From NCBI RefSeq assembly GCF_902833045.1, contig NZ_CADFDU010000006.1, positions 310,001-374,000 of the forward strand: a DNA stretch of 64,000 nucleotides, in the 5' to 3' direction. The notes beneath the pieces are model-generated. The model did not search any database. It was not told where the DNA came from and saw only the letters and a list, made by a program, of their open reading frames with translations. The position numbers and the translations under genes are program-made. Below, in pieces: positions 8,388-16,605 of this stretch (positions are counted from its first letter, which is position 1; every line of letters begins with the position of its first letter). This DNA is from Burkholderia sp. BCC0322. GTDB taxonomy: Bacteria; Pseudomonadota; Gammaproteobacteria; Burkholderiales; Burkholderiaceae.

Positions 8388-8663
8388 TCACTTCCGACAC
8401 GCAGCGTTTGCGGCTTCGAGCTTCGTCTCATAGCCGCCCCGTTGCGCTCGGTCTGCCAACAGTGTAGCAGTCTGCGTGTAAATGTCGGCGCCGAGCGCCA
8501 GCGAGTCGAAAGCGAAACTTGGTTTCTCGACGACCGGTGCATCGCAGGGCACCGGAACGGGCTTGTATACGGTCGTGACGACCGGCTCAGGGGCCTGAGT
8601 GGCCGGGGCGACTCCGCAGCCAGAGAGGGCCGCGAGAGCCGCGCATATGAGGATTCGTTTCAT
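8388..8663 (-). CDS. Rz1-like outer-membrane spanin lipoprotein
   Basis: A 91-residue protein with a lipoprotein signal: MKRILICAALAALSGCG, where L-S-G-C is the lipobox, then a Pro-rich stretch (A-P-E-P, K-P-V-P-V-P). This is what is expected of the outer-membrane partner in phage spanins, which fuse the inner and outer membranes at lysis. Its start overlaps the stop of the Rz-like gene by four bases, whereas in lambda Rz1 is nested inside Rz. Confidence 0.8.
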   Translation of the reverse strand: MKRILICAALAALSGCGVAPATQAPEPVVTTVYKPVPVPCDAPVVEKPSFAFDSLALGADIYTQTATLLADRAQRGGYETKLEAANAACRK

Positions 8664-9064
8664 TGCGTGCGCTCCTGTTTGATCTGCTCGTCGACGAGTG
8701 CTCGGGCGGCGTCGCAGAGATTGACGCCGGGCGCGGGCTTGCTGGCGAGCAGGACGTTTGCGCGCGCCTGGGATTTGGTGGCGACAGATTCAGCGGCGGC
8801 CACGGCCGCGGCGGCCGACGCGGCGCGCGCCTCGGCGGCGCGTTGCAATCCTAGGATCGCGTCGTTTTGCGTCTTCGCCTGCGTGGCCAGCACGCCATAG
8901 GCCTGTTTGTCGTCCGCGATGACTTGGTTCGCCGCGCCCAGTTTCTGATCGAGCCCGGCGACGATCGGCTCGTAGTGGCGTGATGCCAGATAGGCCCCGA
9001 CGCCGAGCAGGGCGGCGACGGTAGCCATAAGCGCGAGAGCGCGCGCGATGGTGCTTTCGAGCAT
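8660..9064 (-). CDS. Rz-like inner-membrane spanin
   Basis: A 134-residue protein with one N-terminal membrane helix (A-L-M-A-T-V-A-A-L-L-G-V-G-A-Y-L) and a long Ala/Gln-rich coiled coil, as in i-spanins. The ATG at 9064 was chosen because it puts the membrane helix at the N terminus. It is paired with the Rz1-like lipoprotein immediately downstream. Confidence 0.8.
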   Translation of the reverse strand: MLESTIARALALMATVAALLGVGAYLASRHYEPIVAGLDQKLGAANQVIADDKQAYGVLATQAKTQNDAILGLQRAAEARAASAAAAVAAAESVATKSQARANVLLASKPAPGVNLCDAARALVDEQIKQERTQ

Positions 9065-9068
9065 GGTG

Positions 9069-9278
9069 TTAGCTCCCGAATTTCTTTCCGAGCCCGAGGC
9101 CCGTGAGCAGCGCACCGCAACCGAGCCCGTATTGGGTAAGGTCAAACGGTTTTCCAGTGACAGTGCAGTAGATTTCGAGCCCGAGCCCGACGACGAAAGC
9201 GGCGGCGGCCCACGCGTAAGCCGGTTCGAGCGTTACGTTGTCGTCGCCGGTCACGAGTTGCAGCAGTTTTTTCAGCAT
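9069..9278 (-). CDS. Putative holin, 69 aa
   Basis: Two hydrophobic segments (A-Y-A-W-A-A-A-A-F-V-V-G-L-G-L, then Y-G-L-G-C-G-A-L-L-T-G-L-G-L) separated by a short polar turn, with a basic end K-K-F. This is a class II holin-like layout. Its position between the endolysin side and the spanins supports a role in membrane permeabilisation at lysis. The assignment rests on topology and position, not motif. Confidence 0.65.
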   Translation of the reverse strand: MLKKLLQLVTGDDNVTLEPAYAWAAAAFVVGLGLEIYCTVTGKPFDLTQYGLGCGALLTGLGLGKKFGS

Positions 9279-9842
9279 TTACGTCCCTTGGTGAGCCGAT
9301 CGCAGTTCGTCGGCGGAATATACGAAGCCGGGCACGCGCGGGAACGCCTGGAAGATCCAGACCGGCAACGTTTCGGCGTGAATTCCGTGGCCCTTCGCGC
9401 GGTGGAATTTCGAGTGCAGGACGAGCATGTTCGCCATGCCGTCGATGAAGGTTTCCGGCTTGGCCGGGTCGAATGCCTGCCAGTCGAATCCGCGGGCCGA
9501 CGCGAGCGTGACGACGATCCAGAGAAGCGATTGACGGGCGTCGAACGTTTCCCCGGTCGGCTGATCGGTTTCGAGGTCGAGAACCGGCAGACGGGTGATT
9601 TCGCCGGTCGCCACGCCTTTCACCGTCAGCCAGTCGACGGCGCTCGTGAACGCCCATTCACAAAAAACGTGGTGATACTCGGTGCCGATCGCCTGCCCGC
9701 TGATGGCGCACGGCAGCTTCGCCGCATGCCCTGCGCGTTTCGTGGCGCGGAACGTCGGCGACTCGCTGCGCGGCGGGTGCGCGGGATAGAACACGTCTTC
9801 GGTGATCGTGTCGCGGTGCTCGTGCTCTTGTGCAATTTCCAT
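9279..9842 (-). CDS. Hypothetical protein, 187 aa, with HNH-like Cys/His layout
   Basis: I do not recognise the family with certainty. The protein has P-C-A-I-S-G-Q-A-I-G then Y-H-H-V-F-C-E-W near residue 55 and H-S-K-F-H-R-A-K-G-H-G-I-H near residue 145, an order reminiscent of HNH nucleases with a split metal site. It sits in the lysis cassette between endolysin and holin, an odd place for a nuclease, and follows a terminator-like hairpin. Confidence 0.6.
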   Translation of the reverse strand: MEIAQEHEHRDTITEDVFYPAHPPRSESPTFRATKRAGHAAKLPCAISGQAIGTEYHHVFCEWAFTSAVDWLTVKGVATGEITRLPVLDLETDQPTGETFDARQSLLWIVVTLASARGFDWQAFDPAKPETFIDGMANMLVLHSKFHRAKGHGIHAETLPVWIFQAFPRVPGFVYSADELRSAHQGT

Positions 9843-9846
9843 AGAC

Positions 9847-9874
9847 GAAAAAAAGCCCGCTCGATGGCGGGCTT
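9847..9874 (-). terminator. Intra-operon terminator hairpin
   Basis: AAAGCCCGC and GCGGGCTTT form the stem, followed on the minus strand by a T run. It lies between the endolysin gene and the 187-aa gene, which are read in the same direction. Confidence 0.85.
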
Positions 9875-9902
9875 TGAAGGTGAGGATTTACAGGAGGGGA
9901 GA

Positions 9903-10352
9903 TTAGGCGGCAGGCATCACGCCGGTTTCCATCGCGAGACACAGGCGCACGGCGCGCTTGCCAACTTGCGAATACCACTTGGACGCCTTCATGCCGGCCG
10001 CGGCCACGGCATACGCGCCGCGCCGAACGGCTGCAAGCGTGTTCTTGAAGCCGAGAAGGCGCCCTATCCCCATGTTGAAACACATGTTCGCGATGACGCG
10101 CTGGCGCACCTCATCGAGGTTGCGCCACCACGGCAGATGAAGATCGAGCGCGGCGAACGTCACCGTAAGGTCGTGATCGAGCAGGCTGTCGACCTGCGTA
10201 TCGTTCAGCGGGTACGTCCAGCCGGGCGGCAGCGGAGATGCGAGCAGGTTGTGGCCTACTCCCGTCGTCGGGACGCCCTCCGGATCGAGGTAGCGCGTAT
10301 AGCGCACCGCTTCGTCGCGGCGCAGTTCCTTTCTCATCAGATCGAGATTCAT
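9903..10352 (-). CDS. Phage lysozyme (endolysin), GH24-like
   Basis: A 149-residue muramidase. The catalytic region reads R-R-D-E-A-V-R-Y-T-R-Y-L-D then T-T-G-V-G-H-N-L, giving Glu near residue 13, Asp and Thr in the T4-lysozyme-like E-8-D-5-T arrangement. The end is M-G-I-G-R-L-L-G-F and W-Y-S-Q-V-G. There is no signal peptide or anchor, so it needs the holin. Its start overlaps the upstream membrane gene by four bases. Confidence 0.9.
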   Translation of the reverse strand: MNLDLMRKELRRDEAVRYTRYLDPEGVPTTGVGHNLLASPLPPGWTYPLNDTQVDSLLDHDLTVTFAALDLHLPWWRNLDEVRQRVIANMCFNMGIGRLLGFKNTLAAVRRGAYAVAAAGMKASKWYSQVGKRAVRLCLAMETGVMPAA

Positions 10353-10612
10353 TGCTTGTCCGCCTTGCCGTCGAGCTTGTCTTCGATGCGATCGAGCTTT
10401 GCGAATACCGCCTTGAATGTGTCGGTAAGCCCGTCGAGTGCTTTTTGCAGCGTGTTCGATGTCACGTAGCTTTCCGCGACATGCAGTCGGAAATCAGCCA
10501 GTTCCTTGGCGATGGCATCCGCTTTGGCGTGAGCGCCGCGCAGCAGCCACCATAGGACGCCGCCCGCGGCCGGGAGAGCGAGCGCAACGAGGCCCGTCAA
10601 GTTTTGTTCCAT
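10349..10612 (-). CDS. Small membrane/coiled-coil lysis-cassette protein (XhlA-like)
   Basis: An 87-residue protein with one hydrophobic segment at residues 6-21 (L-V-A-L-A-L-P-A-A-G-G-V-L-W-W-L-L) and then a helical, charged coiled coil ending K-L-D-G-K-A-D-K-Q. This shape fits antiholin or haemolysin XhlA-type lysis proteins. It overlaps the endolysin start by four bases. Function is inferred only from layout and context. Confidence 0.7.
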   Translation of the reverse strand: MEQNLTGLVALALPAAGGVLWWLLRGAHAKADAIAKELADFRLHVAESYVTSNTLQKALDGLTDTFKAVFAKLDRIEDKLDGKADKQ

Positions 10613-10739
10613 TGAGTTCCGAAAATGAATAGGCCGCACGAGGCGGCCGGATGTATTTGTCGCGATGCGGCGAGGTTACGATTGGCAACAGAGGCACTTG
10701 GCGCTGCGGTAGAATTCTGCAAACCACATATAAATTTCG

Positions 10740-10814
10740 ATGCGCAAAGACTTCCTAGAAGGGATCAAGGGCCACCGAGTGGCGCCGCTTGACTACCGCA
10801 CTTATCGCGAATGA
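10740..10814 (+). CDS. 24-codon leader peptide before the acyltransferase
   Basis: A short frame begins MRKDFLEGIKGHR and ends T-Y-R-E. Its TGA stop overlaps the ATG of the acyltransferase as ATGA, a layout that lets terminating ribosomes start the next gene. The acyltransferase itself lacks a good separate ribosome site. It is not recognised as any known peptide. It may couple or limit expression of the membrane enzyme. Confidence 0.5.
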   Translation: MRKDFLEGIKGHRVAPLDYRTYRE

Positions 10815-11944
10815 AGCCAAAACTCAACGACGCCCTCGGACGCGGGCGCAATAATTTCGATCTTGTTCGGCTTTTCGCCGCCATCCTGGTGATGTTCGGA
10901 CATTCCTACATGGTTCAGAAGACGCCAGGAAATTGGGATCCAATACAAACATTCACCGGACAGGAGCTTTGCAGCTCTTTGGCCGTTTATGCATTCTTCC
11001 TTGTCAGTGGGATATTCATCACGCGCAGCTTCGATCAGAATCCCAGGCCGGCTCGGTTCCTGTTGGCTCGATCGCTCAGGATCTGGCCGGGTCTGGTAGC
11101 GTGCGCCGTCGTCACCGCGTTTGTGATAGGGCCGCTGATGTCGTCAGACACTTTGACAGGCTATTTCTCAAATCCGACGACCTACACATGGCCACTTACT
11201 GTCGCAGGAGTGTTCTTTGGGACCCCCCCTTTTTTGCCGGGCCTTTTTGAGCATAACCATACGCCATTCGTCAACATTGCACTGTGGACACTCCCGATCG
11301 AAATCAAGTGCTACGCGCTTGTGCTGCTTCTCGGGACGTTCGGAATGCTCTCAACGAAAAGGAAGGCGATCATATCGATCGTCGTATGTGCAATATCGTT
11401 TTTCTATATGATTCGACACCCCCCGGCTGAAACGTCTTTTTTTTATGACGTTTTCATGCTACAGGGCTCATATAACGGCTACCCGGTCGCATTCTTTCTA
11501 ATCGGAATGACCGCATATGTATTCCGTGACAAAATCATCATCGATGGACGCATGGCGCTCGCGCTCGTTATTTCATTTGTCGTGCTCCGTCATTCACACG
11601 TGGCGACAGCCATTTACTACTCCGCTTTTACTTATGGGATTCTCTGGGTCGGATCAACACCAGTCCTGAGGAAACTTAATCAGAAGCATGACTACTCATA
11701 CGGAGTTTACATATATGGGTTCTTCGTTCAGCAATGCGTGCAAACATTGCTCCCTTCCATAACGAACTATCAGAGCCTTCTGATTGCCATCCCCGCCGCA
11801 CTCGTATTGGCCGCGCTGTCGTGGCATCTCGTAGAGAGCCCCTGTTTGGCACTTTTAAGGCGCAACAAGGCGGCCCCTATCTCACCGGACGTTACGACGT
11901 CTTCGCTTTCGTCAGTGCGTCAACAGTCTGCAAGTAAGCCGTAA
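10811..11944 (+). CDS. Acyltransferase 3 (OafA-like) membrane protein
   Basis: A 377-residue integral membrane acyltransferase with about ten hydrophobic segments. It starts with the family motif N-F-D-L-V-R-L-F-A-A near residue 15 and has the conserved G-H-S and F-L-V-S-G-I-F-I-T-R-S-F. Such enzymes O-acetylate LPS O-antigen or other glycans and are common lysogenic-conversion genes. It is the only large plus-strand gene in the late region and is visibly more AT-rich than its neighbours, pointing to separate acquisition. Its 3' end overlaps the opposing fibre-assembly gene by 53 bp. Confidence 0.9.
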   Translation: MKPKLNDALGRGRNNFDLVRLFAAILVMFGHSYMVQKTPGNWDPIQTFTGQELCSSLAVYAFFLVSGIFITRSFDQNPRPARFLLARSLRIWPGLVACAVVTAFVIGPLMSSDTLTGYFSNPTTYTWPLTVAGVFFGTPPFLPGLFEHNHTPFVNIALWTLPIEIKCYALVLLLGTFGMLSTKRKAIISIVVCAISFFYMIRHPPAETSFFYDVFMLQGSYNGYPVAFFLIGMTAYVFRDKIIIDGRMALALVISFVVLRHSHVATAIYYSAFTYGILWVGSTPVLRKLNQKHDYSYGVYIYGFFVQQCVQTLLPSITNYQSLLIAIPAALVLAALSWHLVESPCLALLRRNKAAPISPDVTTSSLSSVRQQSASKP

Positions 11945-12176
11945 AATCTGACTCAGAGTTGGATGCTTGCCATGCCTGCCATGCGGCGCCAGCTTCGTTG
12001 GCGGCTACCTGGATTGCAGATGGCGCAGGAACTACATACGGCTGAAGCGTCCCCGGAACGTCAAGTGCTTCGCCCGCGGCCGTTCGAAAACTGTAGACTC
12101 CGGCCTCGCAATCGACCTGTACGTTGTCTTCAAATGCATAAACTGCTCCCTTCTTGCTGTCTATGAAGTTTTGCAT
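11892..12176 (-). CDS. Tail fibre assembly-like protein, 94 aa
   Basis: It starts MQNFIDSKKGAVYAFEDNVQ, like small chaperone or cap proteins downstream of tail fibres, and has a Trp/Ala-rich helix near the end (A-A-W-Q-A-W-Q-A). GAGG precedes the ATG at 12176 by six bases. It lies directly after the fibre gene, with convergent overlap with the acyltransferase. Assignment is by position and N terminus. Confidence 0.65.
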   Translation of the reverse strand: MQNFIDSKKGAVYAFEDNVQVDCEAGVYSFRTAAGEALDVPGTLQPYVVPAPSAIQVAANEAGAAWQAWQASNSESDFTAYLQTVDALTKAKTS

Positions 12177-12184
12177 GGACATCC

Positions 12185-14329
12185 TCAATATTCCGTCCAG
12201 CTTCCGACGAAACCAACGCCGAGGCCGGTGTTGTTAAGTACGTATGTAGCGCCAACGGGCACGACTGCCGAGATCGTTCCGCTGACGGAAATCCCGCTTG
12301 TGATCGGGCCGAACAACGAGGCAACTACAGTTCCATTGATGCTTAAACCAAAACCAGATCCGGTCGATCCGTTGCCGTTCCCCGAGCCGACGCTAAGCAT
12401 GATGAACAGCGGGCGCCCCGTCGAATTCGTATAGGTCGTCCCGACAACCCGAGTTGGCGTCGACAGCGTGGTCGCGCCATTCCCGATCGATTGAGAGCGC
12501 TGCACCGCGTGTTGGCTTTGCGTGGCCGCACCAACACTAACCGGGTTGAACTGAAGTTGAGCGCTCCCCCCGATCACGATCCACTGGTTTGCCCCATTGG
12601 TCGTCACCAGCCGAAGCGAATCGCCAGGATTCAGAACCACGCTCGTGTTTCCGCCGCTCCCGACGATGGCGTCGGTGCCGGCCCGCGACACCGTCAAAGC
12701 TGCCGAACCACTATTGATGAAATACAGTGCCCCGCACGTCGGCATTGCGGATGCGGCAGGGAGTGTGAACGTCGCTGCCGACGTACCCCAGAAATTGATC
12801 ACTGCGCCAGATTGTGCGCCGATGAGCGTCTGCGAAGTCTGGTAGCTGTAGAAATTCTGGAAATTGCCGAGCGCCCGCTGCACGAACGCCGTGGTCGCAA
12901 GACGGGTACTGCTGTCGAACTGCGCAGCCGTAACTCCGCGAGTCTGCGAAAATTGAATTGCTGCGGTGCCGCCCGCCACATCCCATTCCGTACTGCCGCG
13001 ACACACTAAAAGCAGAGAGTCGCCGATCTGCAGCGTCACGGGCTGCACGTTGCCCGCGGACCAAATGAAATCGGAGCCCTGAGTGTTGACAGTGATAGGC
13101 CCGGAGCCAAAGTTGACGATCGAAATCGTCCCTCCAGAAGGCATTGACGCGCCAGTCGGAAGGGTGATTGCTCCTCCTGATGCGCCGTACCATTGAATGA
13201 GCTGACCGGCATAAAACGCGGTGAGTGTCGTATTCGCATTCAGCGCGGTGAAGCCGGAAAAGTTACCGAGCGCGCGCTGAACGAACGCGGTAGTTGCCTG
13301 TTTCTGCGAATTGTCAAACTGCGTAGCAGTAACGCCTGTTGATAGCGTTTGCCCCGCACTGACCCACCCATTCGACCCGTTCGAAACGAACTGCACTTCC
13401 TCGCCGGGAGAAAGCGTGATGCTGTTTGAGCTGCTTCCCTGGCCGAACGATAGCGTATCGGTGCCGTTCCGCGCGACAATTGCCGATCCGGACGATTGCA
13501 TGTACACGACCGTGATACTCGTTCCGTTCGGACAACTCGATGCAGGCGGGAGCGTCTGCGTCGTCCCGGTCGACGTGACGTTGATGAGCGCGCCGAGCGC
13601 AGCGGTAGTGAGCGTTTGGCTCGCCGATGCGTTGATGATCGAGCTATAACGTTCCCCGACAGCTTGGAAATACCCGCCAGTCGGCGCGAACGGCGATCCA
13701 GCTACCGCATTGATGCTCGATGCAGTGATCGTAGATTGTCCATAGGCGACGGTGACGACCCACAGCGGGATTTGGCCGGTCGGTGTCGCGGGCGTTTGCT
13801 GCGAGCCGGTCGCAGCCGCTACACCCGGCGTAAGCGTGAGCTGGATCGTGTCTTGCCGCGTGGTGTTCTGCGCGGTTCCGCTCGACTGGCCGTTTACGGG
13901 TGGCCCGCTGAACGCTTGCTGCGGATTTGTCGAGTTGTAATACGGCAGAACGACAGCGTTCGTATCCTGCTCAAGGAACGATGCCGAAATCAGATAGTTG
14001 ACCGAGTAGCCGGACGTTGCGGGCGCAGGGCACGAGAAGTTCGTCGCGGCCATCAAGATCCCTTGCTTCATGATCTGATTGGTCGTGTCCTGACCGAGCG
14101 ATGAATACGCTGTCGGATCGCGTTGTTGAAGCGAGTAGACGCGCCCAGGGTTCACGTTGACCGTCATTCCCGCGGGCGATGTCGGAACGCATGCGAGCCC
14201 AGAGAAAACCGTGTTCGTGCCAAGCATGTCTTGAATGAGCATGCCGAGGGCCGTGTATGTGTTTCGGTTCGTGTTGAGAAGGTCAGTTTCGAGCGGGATT
14301 TGACCTGCGTAGACGATCTGTCGATCCAT
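12185..14329 (-). CDS. Tail fibre protein, 714 aa
   Basis: The N terminus (MDRQIVYAGQIPLETDLLNT) matches the baseplate-attached part of phage fibres. The rest is Ser/Thr/Gly/Asn-rich beta structure. The segment A-T-T-A-F-V-Q-R-A-L-G-N-F occurs twice, near residues 350 and 490, each opening a repeat of about 140 residues. The C-terminal part from about residue 600 should be the receptor-binding tip. It follows the tail-protein-I-like gene after a terminator-like hairpin. Confidence 0.88.
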   Translation of the reverse strand: MDRQIVYAGQIPLETDLLNTNRNTYTALGMLIQDMLGTNTVFSGLACVPTSPAGMTVNVNPGRVYSLQQRDPTAYSSLGQDTTNQIMKQGILMAATNFSCPAPATSGYSVNYLISASFLEQDTNAVVLPYYNSTNPQQAFSGPPVNGQSSGTAQNTTRQDTIQLTLTPGVAAATGSQQTPATPTGQIPLWVVTVAYGQSTITASSINAVAGSPFAPTGGYFQAVGERYSSIINASASQTLTTAALGALINVTSTGTTQTLPPASSCPNGTSITVVYMQSSGSAIVARNGTDTLSFGQGSSSNSITLSPGEEVQFVSNGSNGWVSAGQTLSTGVTATQFDNSQKQATTAFVQRALGNFSGFTALNANTTLTAFYAGQLIQWYGASGGAITLPTGASMPSGGTISIVNFGSGPITVNTQGSDFIWSAGNVQPVTLQIGDSLLLVCRGSTEWDVAGGTAAIQFSQTRGVTAAQFDSSTRLATTAFVQRALGNFQNFYSYQTSQTLIGAQSGAVINFWGTSAATFTLPAASAMPTCGALYFINSGSAALTVSRAGTDAIVGSGGNTSVVLNPGDSLRLVTTNGANQWIVIGGSAQLQFNPVSVGAATQSQHAVQRSQSIGNGATTLSTPTRVVGTTYTNSTGRPLFIMLSVGSGNGNGSTGSGFGLSINGTVVASLFGPITSGISVSGTISAVVPVGATYVLNNTGLGVGFVGSWTEY

Positions 14330-14346
14330 TGAAACTCCAAAAACAA

Positions 14347-14368
14347 AAACCCCGCCGAAGCGGGGTTT
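14347..14368 (-). terminator. Intra-operon terminator hairpin before the fibre gene
   Basis: AAACCCCGC and GCGGGGTTT form a 9-bp stem with a GAA-type loop, and a T-rich run follows on the minus strand. Confidence 0.85.
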
Positions 14369-14390
14369 GCATGTGATAGTGCGCGGGGAA

Positions 14391-15056
14391 TTAGTTCGAA
14401 ATACGAACCCAAAGAATCGTCCCGGCAGGACGAACGGATTCGATTGCGGCGTAGATCGCGGAATCGGTCACGCCCGAATTCATTTGCGACAGGTCGGCGT
14501 ATTCGCCTTGAGATGGCATCGAATACCCCGATACAGACGATCCATATCCGCCGATGTTGGGAATGCCGGAACCAATCGGGCGATACGCGGTGATGAACGC
14601 CTGATAGTCGAGCACGAGAGAGCCATATGCGCCCGCAACGCCGTATCCGATCGTCGGGCCTCCATACGCCCCGGTATCCGCAGGGTTCTGAACTTCTACG
14701 ATGACGGGTGCGCGCCCGGTCAAGTTTTTGAGCACCGTAACGACGGCGTTGCGGGTGCCGCGCTCCTGAACCAAATTGATCTGAATCCGAGCGCTGAACG
14801 CCGGATCCGATTCGTTCGAAAGGCGCGGGAGATTCGTGCCGAAGTAGTCGGCGGAAGAAATGTCGAGCCACCCGCCGGTCGACGTTTGAATGCGAGTCTG
14901 CGCCACCATGAACGCATAGGCTGCGTACACGGCAGCGAACATGCTCGCGATGCCGCTCAGAACGGCGTCGAGAATCGGATGGATTGTCCCAAACCATCCG
15001 TTCGGCATCCGCTCCTTAAGTCGAGCGAGAAAATCGCTTTGGTCGCCTATCGTCAT
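14391..15056 (-). CDS. Baseplate/tail protein I-like (DUF2313-type)
   Basis: A 221-residue protein immediately after the J-like gene, the usual place of gpI or Mu gp48-like proteins that link baseplate and fibres. It opens M-T-I-G-D-Q-S-D-F-L-A-R-L-K, has a hydrophobic helix near residue 35 (A-V-L-S-G-I-A-S-M-F-A-A-V-Y) and G-G-W-L-D near residue 62. Start and upstream stop overlap as TGATG. Confidence 0.75.
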   Translation of the reverse strand: MTIGDQSDFLARLKERMPNGWFGTIHPILDAVLSGIASMFAAVYAAYAFMVAQTRIQTSTGGWLDISSADYFGTNLPRLSNESDPAFSARIQINLVQERGTRNAVVTVLKNLTGRAPVIVEVQNPADTGAYGGPTIGYGVAGAYGSLVLDYQAFITAYRPIGSGIPNIGGYGSSVSGYSMPSQGEYADLSQMNSGVTDSAIYAAIESVRPAGTILWVRISN

Positions 15057-16207
15057 CAAATCACCGATACGCTAGTGGCCTTGATGACCTGTTGGTTGGT
15101 CGCGATAAGATCCGACGTTCCGCCGTTCAACAGTAACGACCCGACATCCGTCACATCGCTCGACGCATCGAACGCAACCTGCGCGATTCGCAGATAGGAG
15201 AGCATCTGCCCGAGCTTCAAACTGTTGACGTAGCTTTGCACCGCAGCCTGAACGGTTGCCGCGGTGGACGAGTGCCCTGCGCCGGTCGATGTAGTCGTGA
15301 TGGCCATCGAAATGACTGCGCCCACCACTACCGGCGCGAACACACCAAATGTCGAGGTGATCGGCCGGACTGCATTGATCGCGTTGTACGCGGTCGACAG
15401 CGTTGTAGACGATGGGTATCCCGTGCCGTCATCGACGACGACATAGAAGTACCCAATATTCGTGGAGCCGTTGTAATTCTGGTTTTCGACGATCGAGTAC
15501 GCGAAATTCGCCCCAAGCGCGGAAATTGCAGCTCCGACTGCCGCGGGTGTAGCGCGCGCGAGTGTTGCAAGCCACCCGACGAAACGAACCCGCGCGGCCG
15601 CGTCTGTTTCGGCGTTCTTGCCGTTCGTGAATGGCTGCGCATTCGAAACGGTGTCGACGTAGGGGATCGACTGATACAGGGAACTGATTGCGTTCGCAAT
15701 CACATTTCCAGATGCATCCGGCAACGCTAGGGAATTGCTTCCGGCAGTGATGCTGACTACCGAGCACGTGACAGATTGTGCTCCGGCCGCGATAACGAAG
15801 CCGTTTAGGCTGGCGCTATATGCCGGGTTCGTCGTATCGGCGACTACCTGGTATTGCTGCGTGCCGTCGCCGGTCTGCGCAATCGAGCCTACCGGGACGA
15901 CAGCCTGCTGCGTGTAGGTGAACCGGGAAAACGTAACTTGGCCGCTTGCAGCGCTCGACGGCAATCGCGAGAATCCGAACTGTGCAAACCATGAGTCGAG
16001 GTCAGCGCCGTTCGATGTAGCTGCGCGCGTGAGTGCAATTGCGGTGAGGATCAGCCCTTGCAGGTACATCGCGATCCATGCCGTCCCCTCGCCGATCGCC
16101 CGTAGAACCGAGCCGATGACGAAGCTGACAAGCGTGGACGCAGCGCCCTGAACGGCCGTCGCAAATCCGGTAAGGATCTGCGTGAAGGATTGGCCTTGAA
16201 CGCTCAT
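15056..16207 (-). CDS. Baseplate J-like protein
   Basis: A 383-residue baseplate wedge protein. V-P-V-G-S-I-A-Q-T and the following strand near residue 100, then D-A-A-A-R-V-R-F near residue 200 are typical of the family (usually G-T-x-F and D-E-A-L-R-x-R). It lies between the gp25-like and gpI-like genes, exactly as in P2 and Mu type baseplates. Contractile-tail baseplates need it to couple sheath contraction. Confidence 0.9.
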   Translation of the reverse strand: MSVQGQSFTQILTGFATAVQGAASTLVSFVIGSVLRAIGEGTAWIAMYLQGLILTAIALTRAATSNGADLDSWFAQFGFSRLPSSAASGQVTFSRFTYTQQAVVPVGSIAQTGDGTQQYQVVADTTNPAYSASLNGFVIAAGAQSVTCSVVSITAGSNSLALPDASGNVIANAISSLYQSIPYVDTVSNAQPFTNGKNAETDAAARVRFVGWLATLARATPAAVGAAISALGANFAYSIVENQNYNGSTNIGYFYVVVDDGTGYPSSTTLSTAYNAINAVRPITSTFGVFAPVVVGAVISMAITTTSTGAGHSSTAATVQAAVQSYVNSLKLGQMLSYLRIAQVAFDASSDVTDVGSLLLNGGTSDLIATNQQVIKATSVSVI

Positions 16208-16605
16208 TTGTTGATGTCGAATGACAGCGTGTCAGTTTCGCCGGTTGCGGCGTTGACATACTGGATGTTGATCGTCGCGCCATCGTTGAACGGTTGAACG
16301 TCGATGGTCGGGGCAGGAGAGCGGCAGACGGAAGGGAACGAATAGACGACGCTGCGGACGAGCGCCCTGACTGTCGGGATGTTTACCGTTGAACCGATCC
16401 GGCGCGGGAGGCCCGCACCGAAAGATGGATGATCGGAATAGTCAGCCGACGCGATAGCGTTACCAGCAGCATCGCTTAGAGCAGGGTTCGTCATCAATGC
16501 GCGAAGAATCTGCTGTGTTGTGCTATCACCTTCATTCGCAACCGCCAAATCGCCACCGGGGGAGACGACAAGGTCGCCTCCCCAATAGTGGTAAATATCG
16601 GGCAT
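16204..16605 (-). CDS. Baseplate wedge protein, gp25/GpW-position
   Basis: A 133-residue protein beginning MPDIYHYWGGDLVVSPGGDL, with R-A-L-M-T-N-P near residue 36. Proteins with this opening lie between gpV and gpJ in other myovirus baseplates and fill the gp25-like slot. The family name is inferred from position. It overlaps the genes on both sides by one to four bases. Confidence 0.72.
   Translation of the reverse strand: MPDIYHYWGGDLVVSPGGDLAVANEGDSTTQQILRALMTNPALSDAAGNAIASADYSDHPSFGAGLPRRIGSTVNIPTVRALVRSVVYSFPSVCRSPAPTIDVQPFNDGATINIQYVNAATGETDTLSFDINK

Noticed and set aside
10708-10715. GGTAGAAT upstream of the acyltransferase leader, like an operator arm
   Set aside because: No matching left arm at the right spacing and no -35 17 bp upstream; treated as coincidence.
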